From Solea solea (taxonomy: Eukaryota > Chordata > Actinopteri > Pleuronectiformes > Soleidae): a DNA stretch of 64,000 nucleotides. The position numbers and the translations under genes are program-made. The stretch covers positions 5,223,811 through 5,287,810 of the forward strand of contig NC_081136.1 in the NCBI RefSeq assembly GCF_958295425.1, written 5' to 3'. Within the stretch, counting starts at the first letter, position 1. Each line of letters starts with the position of its first letter. The notes under the pieces were generated by a model. That model saw only the letters and a program-made list of their open reading frames with translations, did not search any database and had not been told where the DNA came from. Positions 14,476 to 29,500 of the stretch are shown here, piece by piece.

Positions 14476-17400
14476 GTCTTTTTTTTACTATTTGTCTGTT
14501 TCTGTTTATATAATTACACTCAAACATAAACAAATTTCCCCCAAAGAAGTCCTGAAGAATTTCCATCAATCAATACTAAAATGATATGATAATAAGATGC
14601 AAAATGTAAAATATTCAAAGATACTATCTTTGTGAAAAATGCAACCCTGGCAGACTGCAACAACTTCTCTGTGAGGGTGGAAACGCTGACGTTTAATTCC
14701 CACAAATGAATCAAGATTCGATTAATTGAGCAGACGTGCACATATCAGTCGATCTGAAAATGCCTCAAGTGATCATTTCCTGCTCAATTTCCCCCGAGAA
14801 CATTTTAGTGCTCACACTGGGGTCAGTAAATGCGGCTGCCTCAGCTGAAACCATCAACCGTGAAAAGAGAGGGGAAAATCTACTTTAACAGCGTATTCTC
14901 ACTAGTCTGAAGGCCAGCCAGTCTGAGTGGCAGTGGGCGAAGTCTCCGTCCATCTCTGCGGGCAGCTGTTGTTTGTCGACGTACTGCTGGAGGACCGCTG
15001 TTCCCTGCACCGTGTGGATCTGGACAGAAGGACATTTGACACACAGGAAATGGCTCAATAAGTCAACAGGGGGCAGGGAAAGTTTAAAAAAACAACAAAA
15101 TTAGGCTAAAAAAAGCTTCTATCTGCTTTCGTTTAAGTCAATGACTATATTTAACACTTTTTATCTGTAATCTATTTAAAATAACCCCCTAAAAAAAAGC
15201 AACTATTACAATTATATCCATTTATTAATTCATCACGGGATTAAAAACAGTTTCTGTTCAATTGTTAACATATTTTTGGCGGGATTTCCCATTAACATGC
15301 AGAGTTCCCATGGTGCCAGTTTTGAAACGCAAAACACATGGCGCGGAGAATTTTCTCATGCCTCTGCAAAAGCAAGATCTCCGAAACATCAATGCAGAGC
15401 AACGAGCTGAATTACCGGTACAATGGGAGTCATTTGCTAACATTTGCATTCTGCCAAAAGTGAGTTCCAACGAGAAAAGCATCTGATGTTCATCAAGGTT
15501 TTAGCAACCGGCATAAACAAAGCATGCTTTCTGAAATGTTATTTCTACTTTTGTTTGCATTTTATATACGGAAAGCCGTCTGTGTTGCCATGGTCGCTGG
15601 GATTCAGGAACATTCTTTTTGCTCATGTTTCCGCAAACACTTCATTACTGTGGTTCACTGTAATCATCATGTGATTTGTATGAAGTCACCTCTGCTCCCT
15701 CCACACTGTGAGAAAGGGACGACTCCTGCTGCTGTTGTTCCTCCACCAAAACAAGAACGGATCCCAGACCATCAGGAACCAGCGACTTGAAGACACGCAC
15801 ACAAAATGAAAAACAAAACACATGTGCTTCAGCGACTCGATCACATCTGCGGTCGAATTAAAAGCACATGAGCAAACATTTAGCCGTTTGACGAAAGACT
15901 TTTTTCCCCCCTCGTTCTTCCTCACCTGGAATGTTTTTAGCGCAGAGAGGCAGCGGGTGGACGGTGAGGAGCGTCTGCTGTCCATTAGCACTGTGAGACC
16001 TTTTTCTTTGGCTGCAGGCCTGATGAGGATGGATGGCATAAAAACAGGAGCAGGAGTCAGAACGAGAATCACCAATGCACACAGTGACTTGGAGAGAGTT
16101 TCATGTTCAAGGAGGCTACCCGTGACCTTGATTTTGAACCTATGGTCACCCACATTTTACCCGTCGATCCAAGAGTCTAAATGAACTTTTGTGCGTCAAC
16201 ATCTAATTGGGTCATCCTTGGGTTCAAATGAATGTTGGTGCCAAATTTGAAAAAAAACATTCAAGATGTTCCTGAGATATTGCGTTCAAAAGATCGAGCA
16301 CATTTTGTAAGGTCATCAGTGACCTTGTCCTTGAACTTTCAACCATGAAATTTAATCAGTTTGTTGTTTAATTCAGGTGAACGTTTGTTCCAAATTTTCA
16401 AGAGGATTCCCTCGAGCTGTTCACATGGCAAAAATTGTCATGAGAGGTCAGAGTTTAAGCTTTGCACACCAAAATCAAATCCGGTCATCCATGAGTCTAC
16501 GTGACCAATTGTACCAAATCTGTGGAAATTCCCTCAAGGTATTCTTTGGATTTCTTTTATCAGCACTTACTCTGAAATGATACATGCACATTTGTCCAGA
16601 AGGAACGAAGAAGAGTCCAGTATTTACCGAGTGATTCTGTGGTAACAGGCCAGGACCCGGGCCATCTCCTCCTCACAGAGATCCTCCTCTGACACATCCA
16701 TCTCCGTGATGACCAGAGCACGTCCCAATCTGTCCACAGTACCTGTGAAGCGTAAAATGAATGTTGAGTGGGAAAACCAAGGAAGACAGAACATGCCAAG
16801 ACAACAATCTGACTGTTGACATTGCTTTATCTTTGCTTTTTCGTTGGAATAATCAAGTCCTCTCTCTGGAAACAACATTCCCATCAGCCCCTTGGTGACT
16901 GTGAGTTGAAACAAAACAAAAGAGTGCCAGATCTGAAGAAGCCTCTCTGGATGAGATGTTAAACATCTTCAGAACTCAAGCAAGTCCAGTTGTCACTCTT
17001 GAAAACACTACAACCATGGATGTACTGATTAAAAAGTACTGGATACTGTTTATCCAGAACAATCCAAGAAGAGGAAAGGGACTGCCAAACCACCAAAAAA
17101 AACCACAAAAGAACTTAATACGGACGTGATAGCCATATGTAGATATAGTAGGTTATTAGATTGGTTTCTCATAGCTTGAAACATTTTATTGGTAAATACT
17201 CAATTGTTCTGAGTGGGACAAGAAGCTAAGACAATGACAACATTGACTCCCGAAGCTACTTGCCTGTCAACTTCAGCTTCCCTGATTGGAGAAGTTCCGT
17301 GTCCAGTTCCCTGAGCAGTGGAGGCTCTTTGGTTGTGATGCCGTTCATTTGGTCGGGACCCGTCTCCACTGATGCTGGCTCTTCGTTTGAGTGGTTAAAT

Positions 17401-20400
17401 AAGGATGTGCCTGATTGTCCGTTGCAGACAGGCAACGATTCAGCTTCTGTCTCTGCTGAGAGAAACGGAAGTTACAGAAGATATCCAAGTGATTAACTTA
17501 CCGAGTCTGACGCTCACCCTAACAATCCTTCCACGAACCTGCACTGCTTTTCTTTGTGTTCTCAGCTTCAGCTGTAGTGGACGCTCCATCCGCTTCATCC
17601 GCCTGCTCTGTTTGTTCCAACTGGATCTCTGCTTTGATTGGCAGCTTTGTTGAAGTAGAGTGATTGGCAGGACCTGACTGAGGGGCTTTGCCCTGTGTCT
17701 TCAAGCCCTTCTGATGAGCACGACCACCGGACCTGGCCCTCCCTTTGGCCCCCTTTCCCCTCCTTTTCCTCCTAAGAACACAGCACAGAAAGGTCTTAAA
17801 GGCATAGAACGGAATAACAATATTCTATTCAGATGTTTCAGGCCTATATGAGTGCAAGTTCAGACAATCCATACCTTGTGCCGAGGTTTCACTTATGTGT
17901 TAGCGATCTGTATTTTCACAAGCGAGCGTGAAAAAAAGAGAGCAAACAAATGAAAGAGTGCAGTGTATGTTAAAAAGTAAATCTATACCTGGGTGCTCTG
18001 AATCCTGCAGTTTTAACCTCCTTTCCTCTGGGACACATTCTGTCCTCTGTCTTTCCTTCATCCTTTTCTTCTGTCACCGTCGAGTTTGACAAACTCCTCA
18101 CTTTAGACCCACTGTTAGGAACCTCTCCACTTCCTGAAGCTCCAGTGAAAGGTCTCTCTGGTGCATCTGATGTTGGAGTGGTAGCGCCACTGTCCCCACT
18201 CACTGGTTTATCAGTGTCCTCAAAAACTGAGTCTGATTGAGATCCGTGATCCGAGTGGCCCTCTATAACATGCCCAACTTTGTGGTTCCTCAACACTTGG
18301 ATTTCATTTGTGTCCAAACTCTTGCCACTTTCCGAGTCTTTACTCCTGTGATTGTCTCTGCATGGCAGTGTAAGACCAGTGCTGTCTCGCTCCCTGCCCA
18401 CCCCGGGCCTCCTCTCTTTGAATGGGCCATCGAAATAAAGCTGTCCACTCTCTAAGCCCTCAGAGTCCCTCCTGGTTTTATCTCCTTCGTCTGAGTCATG
18501 GACAGATGAGGAATAAGACCGCCTCCCTCTGCCAGCTTCAGCAGCTCCTGGTGGAGGTGGAGGTGGAGGTGGTAATCGGCCACCCTTACGGGTCAGAGAG
18601 TCTCCTTTAGCACCAAGGACAGCGCGAAAGCTTCCTGACCTTTCCACTCTTCCATATCCCCAAGCTTTCCCCTTTCGAAGTTTGATGGCTTTACTTCTCC
18701 TGCACAGAGGCAACGTCTTGGTCTTTGAGATCCCATGCATCTCCAGGTACCTTTGCCTTGGGTCAACCCCTCCATCAGGACCTCCTCTGGGCTCCAACAG
18801 CTCCACATAGTCCCCGTCAAGCTGAGGGTGCCTCCCTGTCCGTCCAAGCCCATCTTCACTGCGCCTTCGCCGAGTAAGTGCGGACTCAGAATCCAGACCA
18901 TCTGGTGGTAAATCATCTTCCTCCTCGTCCCAGGACCAGGAGTCCAGTTCTCCAGAAGATGAGCCTCCCCAACCTCCGAGACTGCTGCCTCCATCACTGG
19001 GCAAGCGGCTGGATAAGGAGCCGTCACAGTTGGACATCAGGCCCAGCTCTTCAGAGGGGTCATGAATGAATTTGGGGTAGACAACCTCCTTCCATGGAAG
19101 TCGAACCACACCATCACATGTGCTGACCAGACAGGTGTCAAGTCCTCCTCCAACTGTGCAAAATAAGAGACATTATGAGCACTTTACTTCAAGAAATTCA
19201 CATCTACAAAACGTTAATGATGTCGATATATAGACTTTTAGACTTTCTAGCTATACGGATATAGTCTTTTACAGCTGATGCATTGTACCACCTGGCTATG
19301 ACCAGCACAAGCTCATACTGTGTGGTAGACATTTGAAACCCTCACTAATGTCCTTGTCACATTGGGATCGTGGTAAACCTCTCTCTTCACGGCGCGTTGC
19401 CTGAGTTTAGAGAACCACTCATGCCATATTTAGAGATCACAGAACCTCAGGGATTTAACTTTTCCAATATCAGATCCAGTCATTAGGAGCAGCATCGAAC
19501 CAATACCAACACTGATAGTCATCCCAGTGAAATAACAGTAAGAATTTTCTTTTTACTATATACAAAAATAGTAATAACAATAAAGGACAGGGCTTTTCAA
19601 TCTGTTGATCCCCAAATATGGAGCTTGGACGACCTTGATTTAGCCCTTTTATTATTTATAATTATGGCAAATTACCCAATAAGCAAACAATGGACTCAAA
19701 TTTACTCAAATGAGAGTTTCTTATTTGTATTTGTTTTTCTTTTCTTTTTTTTAACATTTGTGTATCTGCCACACTGATGCATTGTCAGTTCACAGTGGCG
19801 GTTAACTGTGGCTGCAACCAAAATAACAGGCTATGTTAGCGGCGCTAACTACCCACTTCCTCGTCCGTCCCTCACCTTCTCTCTTGTGGCCTCGCTCTTT
19901 GTTGATGCTGTGCAGCCACTCAGTGGTGAACACAAGGGGATGCTGTGACTCGGGCACCAAGACCTCCTGGACAGTGCGCCCCCCGGGGGCCAGACATTTC
20001 AGTGCCAGCCGGGGGCAGCGCGTGGAGAAGGGCACCACCTGCAGGTAGAAGTCGTTGCTGCGCAGGAGCCTCCAGTCTAACGTGGAGAGCTGGACGACCA
20101 CTTTCTCTCCCAGACACAGAGGCCAGCCGGAGTGAAGGAACAAGCAACCCAGGTACTGAGACTGAGGAGACGAGCAGACAGTATGGGTTTCCGCTATGGT
20201 TGGTGCCAAATGTGGATCTTTAGGAAGTAGAGCAGCCTGATATGTTCTTTACTTAAGTAAAAATAAAGTGTAAACTCAATGAAAGGATCAAACCTACAAA
20301 ACATATGTAATAGTCAGCCAATTTTTTAAAAAAATGATTGATGGAATCCACTGATAAATCGGCCTACCCCGTGAAATGTTTCAGTGTTTGATTTTCTGTC

Positions 20401-23400
20401 CATTAAGGGTTTTAAAACCACATTAAACTGGTTTCTTCAACTTTCATTCAGGAGCAAAAATCTGCCATAAATAGTCAGGTATTAAATTATCGATATAAAC
20501 TAATTTGAATGTCTTTAATCGTAATCGCGAATGTTTTGCCTCAGTTTTGTGAAACGTCCTTAGTTAAACTGTTTTATCATGATAACATTATTTCGTCCAG
20601 CCCAAAAGTTAGATCGATAAATTCTCCCTCTTTACGTCCTGTCGGTTGCGCAGTATTGCTCTCACTGCACTTCAGGAACCTATTGCTCTAAAACTTTATA
20701 GTCTAAGAAAAAAAAAAAAGATTCTGTTTAACGGTCATGCACGAACTCACGCTCCCTTTAACAAACCACAGCCCACACAGAGCAGCTGCAGCTCTGTGTG
20801 TTTCTCTGCCTCGGTCGCTCAGATGAGTTTAATTTCTAGAACTAATACCGCACCAGCCGACACTATTCAGAAGCTCCGCTGGCACCGAGCCGGTGCCGCA
20901 CACAAATGTCAGACATGTGACTCGCGCAGGGTTTTCCACAGCACAGAAAAAAAAACATGCTTAGCTTAGCATCATGACAGAGTGAGAAGCCTCTGGATTG
21001 CCGCAGAGGGTCAGAGAGTGAGTCAGTCGGAAACAAGCCGATGATGACCCGACTCTTCACAACACTCCACTGTTTTCTTTCACAGGAGGGAAACAAACAC
21101 ACCGTGAAAAAGTTGAACTGCGTCTAAATATAGAGGCGAGGAATCACCACAACAAACCAGAGCCGTGTTTGCTCTAGAGTTCAAAAACTAGGGAAGGTCG
21201 TATGTTGTGTCTTCTGCCCCAAATAACTAACACTCTGAGGTATGAAACCCGTCCAGAAGTTCTCTCTGCTGTTCCCAGTCACATCTAATCGACTGACACA
21301 GCAGCGGCTTCCCCCTCCTCCATGCCCTCCACACTCATGATCAAATTATACTCTTTACTCGAGTTCTCCTCCATCTTGCCTTCTCCACCTCTCTGCCCCT
21401 TATTCAATCTCCTGTTATTTTCATCTCTGTTATGTGTCGAGCTGCTGTATTACAAAAGCATGTGTGACTTTTCCTTGTCTGTTTTGAGTCAGGCCACATT
21501 CTGTAAGTGCCTGTGTCCTTCAAACCCTCCTCCCTCTGCCCACGTCTCCCTCAATGAACCCCAGTGTTTTGCTCCCTCGCCCTCCACCGCCCATTCCTCC
21601 AGAAAAATCCCTCAATCAGTCTACTATAATCTCCACAACCTCCAGCATCTTCTGTGTTTTTTCCCCCTCGGCACAGGCATGCGCGTGCACGCCTCTGCAA
21701 CCGTGAATGAAAGCCATGTTCGCGAAACTCTCTCGACTCCCACTTGGACTCCCACTCCTCCGCTCTTACTCATTCTTTCTCTCTGTCTCTCTCGCAGCAG
21801 TAACACGCTCACATATGGAAGGAATTATTGTCGTGACTCTCGCCGTCTAACTCCCCGTCCGAGGGCAGCTCCACTTGGCAACAATGAGAACACAGTTTGC
21901 TCACAATGCTCCGCACACGTCTGTGTCTGTGATGCTAGGAGAAACTGCAAAAACAAAATATACGAGACAGTTCTGAGACGGCAAAGTTTGGAAACCTGTG
22001 AGGCAGAGAGTATGCGACACAATCACCACATACTGAGCTTGACGCGTCTGTAAACTACTTTACTTCACTGCATTTCTCTCATCCTTCAACTCGGTCGAGC
22101 TCCTGACACAGGAAACGACCTCTTTTGTCCACTGGGTGACACCGTCTCGGATTTCACCAGCTACTTTCACTCATTTTATAACCTGACCTGTCGAGAGTTT
22201 CTGGGGCGGACTCGACCCGCCGCGGTGCAGCTGAGTGACTTGTAAAGAAGGTCACGCATGTGTCGTATAATATAAAGCGCACCTTGAACTTTCCCTTGGT
22301 GTGACCTGGTGCTGTGCTCTTCATCTTTTTTTTTTTTTTTTTTTTTTTGGAAGGCCCGGATAAGATCCAGCTACTGGCTTGGACTTTATTGGACGATTTG
22401 CGCAAGAAAGTTCATACTTCATACTTTAAACCAGTGAGAGCCAAACACTGGGGTGGGACCCACAGATGGGGTGACAGGAGATTTCTTTTGGGTTTTTTGG
22501 GTCCCCAAGCAAATTTGCTGAATTTTTCTTGAGTCGAAATTGATGTGTATATGTTCTGAAAAACATGCGTAAGATGATTTCATTGGATTTCATTTAATTT
22601 CTAAATTAGACTGCTTTTAAAGACCTCAAGGCGTCTTTATTAGCGGAAATAGAATATACTACTCATTGAGTATGTTTGTGTAAGTGTAAAATAATTTGGT
22701 TTTCTGAGCCTAAGAATTAGCTTTTTATGTCCACTTTAGACATTTGGGAATGCTAACGTCAGCAATGGACAGGAAGTTAGCTCAATTTCACCAAAATACG
22801 GCATCAATGAGAGCAGTTTTAACGGGGGTTAAACTCAACTAACTCAAGTACTGGAAGACCGTAGACGGACATAGTCTTTTGACTTTGAAGCCTCGAGATT
22901 CGCCTCGACAGTTTTTGCAACCGGAAATTAAAAGACGTCACAGCAACCGGCCACCTAGTGGACGGTATTTATAATAAACAAAATGAACATCATGTTCTAC
23001 TGAAGAAGACCTTAAACGAGTGAGTGATTGAGACCCTTAACTCAAGTGAGAAGTAGAAGCTTCCATTCCTTTCAAACTGCATTCTTTTTGCAAAAAAAAC
23101 TGCAGTCGCCCCCTGGTGGATAACTGCCAATTGCCTCCTACTTCCTAGACTTCACTTTTCAAACATACAGTCTTTGAGGGCGACCTGACAGCCCGATGAT
23201 TACGACATGGGCAGACGTGACCTGTGCGGCTCGGTCCCTGGTTGAACTCGCAGCCATCTGGACCATTTGCTGCTCGTCAACTCCCCTCGTCTCCAATTAC
23301 ATTTCCTGTCTGTCTCCACTATCACTGTGTACTGAAGGCAAACGGATTTAAAAAAAACAACAACACTCTTTTTAGGTCAGACTTCACGTAAGGTTTCATG

Positions 23401-26400
23401 AGACGAGGCTTTGGACTTTTCTTGGTTGGTTTCAGCTCATTCGGTGGCATCACAAGTGCAAACATAAAGTCTTACAAGGCCTTTGGACCTGACTTATGAC
23501 TTGTCTCGTGTTGGACAAGACGCCCACGAACTCACTCAGAAACAGATGCTCCGAAAAAGAGTTTTTACCAAAAGAATCCGAAAAGGCTTAACAGCTGATA
23601 CATTTCTCACACAGCTCTTAAAGGATATGACAGATGCTTCTGCTTCTCATTATTCTTAGTGTGTGTGTGTGTGTGTATGTTTTGGTGTGAAGCCGGGTTC
23701 TCAGCGAGGAACTCACGCAAGCGTGCTGCTGCAGTTTGTGCAGGAGATGCTTGGCGGGAACAAAGTAGTCCAGTAGGTAGCGGAGACTGTCGTGTTGATA
23801 GGTCGACTCCAGGACTGAGAAGACCTGGACAAGACCAGACGGACAAAGGAGACAAAAACTCCTGAAGTGAAAAACCAACAAATTTATAACGTTTTATCAA
23901 CATTCCCTCTCATTTTGGACTTGTGAAAATGTTACTTCTACAGAAAATGCACAATAAATTGATTGTGGTGAATTTCGATTTATGGCGAATGGTGAATACT
24001 CGCCAAAATACAGTTCTAGTGATTTATTTTGAAGTGATTTATCATGATCTTATAAAAAAAAATGTCTTACTAAAATGTTAGCTAACGTTATTTCTGATGG
24101 TTTTTTGCTGGCGTAAATTATGTTTTTTCAAACTTTAGTTACATGTTCTCAATGTTTACGGATAAACCCGATTCAGACACTAAAACTGATTTTTTTTTTT
24201 TAAAGTATTATTATAATAGTGACATTCTGGTATTTTTGCAACTTAAGGTTTTTTTTAATGGTTTTCATGAGTGAGGGGAATTCATGGCACCTTGATAGCA
24301 TGTAATAAGAAAGTAAAACAATAACAATCACCAAGGCGGCCTCACTTTATCCATATTATCCATATTTTCATCCATAGCAACAAAGACATTTCAATGGAAT
24401 CATGGAAAACTATGGAACAACATAGTTATCAAATTCCCCATGAATGAAAGCTGAGATTGGTCTTATCTTCAGTATAAAGCCAACAGGGAGGTTAACCTAA
24501 TACGATTATTGCGCTTTGTGATGCTAATTTTCGAGGTGACGGGCAGTTCCCACAATGCACCTGTGAGCTGTAACTCTCTTATAATCGATGTTGAGTGGAA
24601 GAAAAAACAGCTTGTAAAAGTAAAAAGGTTGGAGGAAAAGGCTTTGGCTGTAATTGAGCCTCTGCTTGGACGTTGTTTGCGTTGGCGTCCAGCGTTAGCT
24701 GTTATCATTATCTGCCCATAGCATCGCCTTCCTCACGAAACCCAGTGTTGCCTAATCATTCAATTACATTTAATTCCCTGTCCACTTAGTAGAGGACGAT
24801 GAGGAAGAGGATGTGTGATTTTATCGCACATGGTGATAAAAAAAAAAAACACAAAAAATGTGGTTAATTTACATTCATCCTGATCATTTTCACTGTGGAA
24901 AGTGTGGAAACAAACTGTCAAAAAAATGTTAGTTTAAGTGATTTCAGTGTGTTTAAGAGACATTTTCAAGAGTTTATAGCACATTTTTAACAGTTTTGGA
25001 AACAATGGAGTGAATCGCGACTATAAAGGTCAAAGCTCCACTTCCAAAACACAGGTTGTTTTTTTTTTAGTAACGCTTGCATATGTTTTTAGTAACATTA
25101 CGACATTGTGTAACTATGTCCGTATTTGTGCTTATTTTTAGATAACACTATTAAGATTTTCAGTTGAATTGCTTACAGATTTTTACGATTATGGCACCGA
25201 TATCCCAAACCCAAAAAACAGAGGTACGTGGACATGTTTTAGTAACGTTTTTTGGTAACACATCATGAATTTCCTCTGTGTTTGTATTTGTGCTAATTTT
25301 AGCTAAAAGCTATAAAGTTATTTAAGATTTTCAGGAGCATTTTAAGAGTTTAAATTGTATTTTTTTTTGGTCACAAACCACAATTATTTAGATCAGGATA
25401 ATCCTTTATATATCGTCCCACGTCTAGTTTAGGACTGGAGTGAAGGTGTTTGCAGAGCAGAGGTGTACCTGGGAGAGAAGGGGTGGTGCTGTGCTCTCGA
25501 AAGGAGGATACAGTGACGAGAGCGCCCCCTGCACGCAATCCTCCATCGCCTCCGAACCCTGACAGAGAGAGAGAGATGGTAAGAAAGGGTTAATCCAAAC
25601 CCGGACGCTGAATCAACTCTGATGTCTGTGTTTGCATTTAACAGCCCACATGTCTCACTTTTTGCTGACACACACACATATACCCACACACACACACACA
25701 CACACATATATACACATATTCTACTTTCAACTTCCTGTTTTATGGTCTGGGGAGTGTCAAACATTTCCTCCAAGGCCTTAACCCGTAAGATCCTCCAGAA
25801 CAAAAGAGTCCAGCAACTTTAACTCTTAACGCTAATACACACACACACACATGCTGGTCTCACATTCCTTGTAAGGACACTTATAGATATGATGTATTCC
25901 CTGGTTCAGGGCTCTGTAACATTTAGTATTAAAAGAGACATTTTTGTCCCTTCTACACCCAAATAAATGTAATCTGGAGCCTCATTTGATCCATAAAATG
26001 AAGATAACATCATGTTTAAAGTTTTATATATAGATTTACTATGTCTATGTATATAAAAAAAACATGTTTGCATTTATGAAACCTAAAAATTAGACAATGA
26101 CAACTGCTGACATTTCGTTTATATTTGGATTTTTATATAGTTCATGCTTGAGAATACATAATATAACGATAATTATGTAGATCCAAAGATGGACAGGACT
26201 CTTAATATGTACGTCTTCATGGACAAATGTCCTCACAAAGACAGGTTTGTTTGACAATTGGTCCTCACAGCTTATTTAAGACATGCACATACACACACAC
26301 AGGGCTAGTGAGGTGGAGGGTGACAGAACAGAGCACACAACACATGAAATGTTTATTTTTCTACACTGGCTGTTGCCTTGACAACCTGCAACTTTTTTTT

Positions 26401-26553
26401 CCCTCCTACTTCTCTCTTTCACTCTCGCTCCCTTTTCCCCAAGCCTGCTCTCTCCCCTCCACCCCATCTCCAGAGTTTCTTCTTCTTCTTCTTTTCTCTT
26501 TGTTTCACCTCCGTACGACTCTCTCGGCCTCATCTGACAACGATTATGTCGGG

Positions 26554-26587
<34 letters not shown>

Positions 26588-29500
26588 TGTGCTGAATAAC
26601 CGTGAGGGATGGATCCAATGGGAGGAAAAACCGGAATGGGAGAACAGAGTGTTCGGAAAAATGGAGAGAGAGGGAAGAGAGAGCAAGCCAGGAGAGAATG
26701 AGCTGGTGCTGGTGGTTTATGGAAGAAGACCTGGGTTCAACAGTGTTTGAAATCATTTTTTAGTTTTTCAGTCGGGGGGGTTTGGTTTGTGGTTGACCAG
26801 AGGAGAGGGTAGAATGAGTATCACACAAGGAAACAAACTGTAGTTTTTTACAAGTTACGCAACTTTGTCTGAGACGTCTGAATAAACTCAAAAAAATCTA
26901 AACGGAGCTGCGAAAAAAACGTGACGGGGGAAACAAAACTGAGGAGACTTGTTGTTGACAGCAGATGTGTTAATAGTGTTAAGATCTGTGCTAGCTGTTG
27001 TTAGCAATACCAAGTCAATTTTATTTCTAGAACAACCAAGGTTTGACCAAAGTGCTTTAAAAGGTCTAAAACAAAAAAATCAATAAAAGTAAAATAGTGA
27101 CATAATAAAATAGTAAAAAAAAAAAAAGTTACGATATCTGTCTAAGCTGAAGAAAACAAAACACTTTACGTAAGTTAAAAGTGCAGGATGGGACATTTCT
27201 TCACGTAGCTTTCTCCACCATTATCCCGCTATAAACTCCCTCTTCTTCAGTCAGGTAACTTCCACCCAAGTTTCCCCTCATTCATTTGAGCAGCGCCACC
27301 GTGAGGAGACATGAATAGTGACGCTCAGTGAGTGAAACTGGCAGGGACTTTTTACTTTAGAGAGCCTATTTTGTTAATTAAAAATATTGATATTTATCGT
27401 ATAGGACGACGATATATCACCAAATCGATATTTAGACCCACCCATATTTTGAGCAACAGACAGACTAAACTAACTAATGCAGAGTTAAAGATTGTTTGTG
27501 GTTGGTTGTAGGTTTTTGGTGGCAGGAGACGTCAGGTTCTGTTTCTTATTCGTTCTCTTGGCTGCCAAGCTAATTCTTGGTCTGTGCCTTCAGTCTGGCA
27601 CCAACAGTGAAGTGGCACCAGACTCAAGATTCACTCGCTGCTGAGTCACTTTTCCCCCCATGGTAACAAATATTGTTTAGGATAAAAGTTACACAGCAAC
27701 TCAGAGGGAAAAAGGGAATTAACCTTTTTTTCATAAATGTTACTTGGTGTATAGATCAACATAGGGTTGTCTTTTTGTGGACAAAACCGCTGAATGACAG
27801 TTTCCCAAACCTCAAAATAACGACACCCTTAAAAGTCTTGTCTCATCCACAAAGAATATTCTGTTTTCTCGCATTAAGGCGCCAAAGAATAGTAATAAAA
27901 AGGAAGTAACTCACATTCTAAGGTCCAGTGTGTAAGAATAAGTGACATCTAATGGTGAGACTGCAGATTGTACCAAACAGTGGACTCGTAAAAAATTTTT
28001 TGGACCGTAAATCATGGTCCTTCTTTGACGTACATATAAAAAGAGTTTTAAAGAAGTTTTTCACCTATACAAACTTATGGGTAGTATTTCAATTTCCGCT
28101 AATAAACCCATGTAAATATTACACAATGGTATATGTGCTTACCCAAATGTCCATGCTATTTTATTGAAGTGATGAACATTATGGTCCAAACAGGTAATCA
28201 ATTAATTAATCTGAACGACACAAACACAAGTTTTGAATTAGGATACAGGTCTGTTTATCAGTCTGTGTGAACAGGAGGAGGAGTTTCAGTCGCAGACTAT
28301 GGTAAACAACCGTTTGTCCGGGGGCGTGTTGGAGTAGTTGTAGTGGTCGTAAAAAGAGGTTCAAACAGCCTTTTGGCTCAATGACAGAACATATTGAGTC
28401 TAGTAAAAATCCCTGCAGGGGGTCTGGAGGACTCCAAGGCAAGTCAGCGGGAATTTCCTCCTAAACTGAAAAGCATCCCACACGAGTTGAGTTAACACTA
28501 AATTAAAGTGTCCACCGACCTGGTCGTCTGGTCTCTGGTGTTAATCAACTCTTTGTGTATCGTCGCGCTGTGTGGTTCTTTTCCATCTCTGCAAAGCCTC
28601 TGCAATATGATTCCATCTCTCTCTATATACATCCACTCAGGGTCAAATATGTAGCTCTTTTTTTCCAGAAAAACAGTCATTTTGTGGGGGAATATCCTGC
28701 TCAAAGGGCTTTGTTGCCTTTATGCCGCTCAGAATCAGAGTGGATGTATTTAGCTTTTTCAGAGTGTTAGCACGCTAGCGAAGGTGCCAACAGTTTAGTC
28801 AAATTATATCAAAACAAATGTACTTTACACTTTAAAGTCAAAGTCAGCTCACAAAGTATTTTAAATAAAGTTATCCACGGAGTCAAACATGAACAAATTA
28901 AGCTAATTAGCTTGCTTTTTCAAGTCTTTTACATATGTTACCAAAACATTAACTTTTATAATAAACCAGACACTTTCTTTTTGGTCACTTGGTTAGCACA
29001 GTCAAGCTAGCTGTAAACACAACTTCAACCTCTTAAAAACGGTGTTGTTAGCATGTTAGCAGACATTTCACATTAGCATTTATGCTTGGAGTAGTGGCAT
29101 AAACTCACAAAATCTTAACCCATAGCTCTCTTTTAGCGACTTCATCAAATCCTAATGCAAACGTCTCGATCTTTAGATGCTAAATGTTTGACTGTGTTCA
29201 TTGTTTGGTTATTTGTTTGTTAGCGCTTTTACACTGCGGGTTTTTGAGAGCACTAATGCACCTTATGTGTTGCTTTAGTGGTTGATGTTGGGCTTTAGCC
29301 TGACACCTGGTGGAAGTTAGGAGAGCAGTGACTGTTGTTGCTAATGCTAATGTTGTAGTAGACAGGATCACTTAAAAAAAACGCTGTTACTTCAAATGTC
29401 AAGAGTGTAACAGTTACATGGGTTTATCTGCAAAAACATTGAACATAAAACCCATAAATATGTTCTTTAGTTTTTGTACTTTTATATATTCTCTGTCCAC

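Noticed and set aside
21322..22053. 243-codon plus-strand ORF inside arhgef40 intron 3
   Set aside because: The sequence is pyrimidine-rich, which depletes stop codons. The protein is Ser/Leu/Pro low complexity with no domain. Ribosome profiling or conservation of the frame would be needed to revive it.
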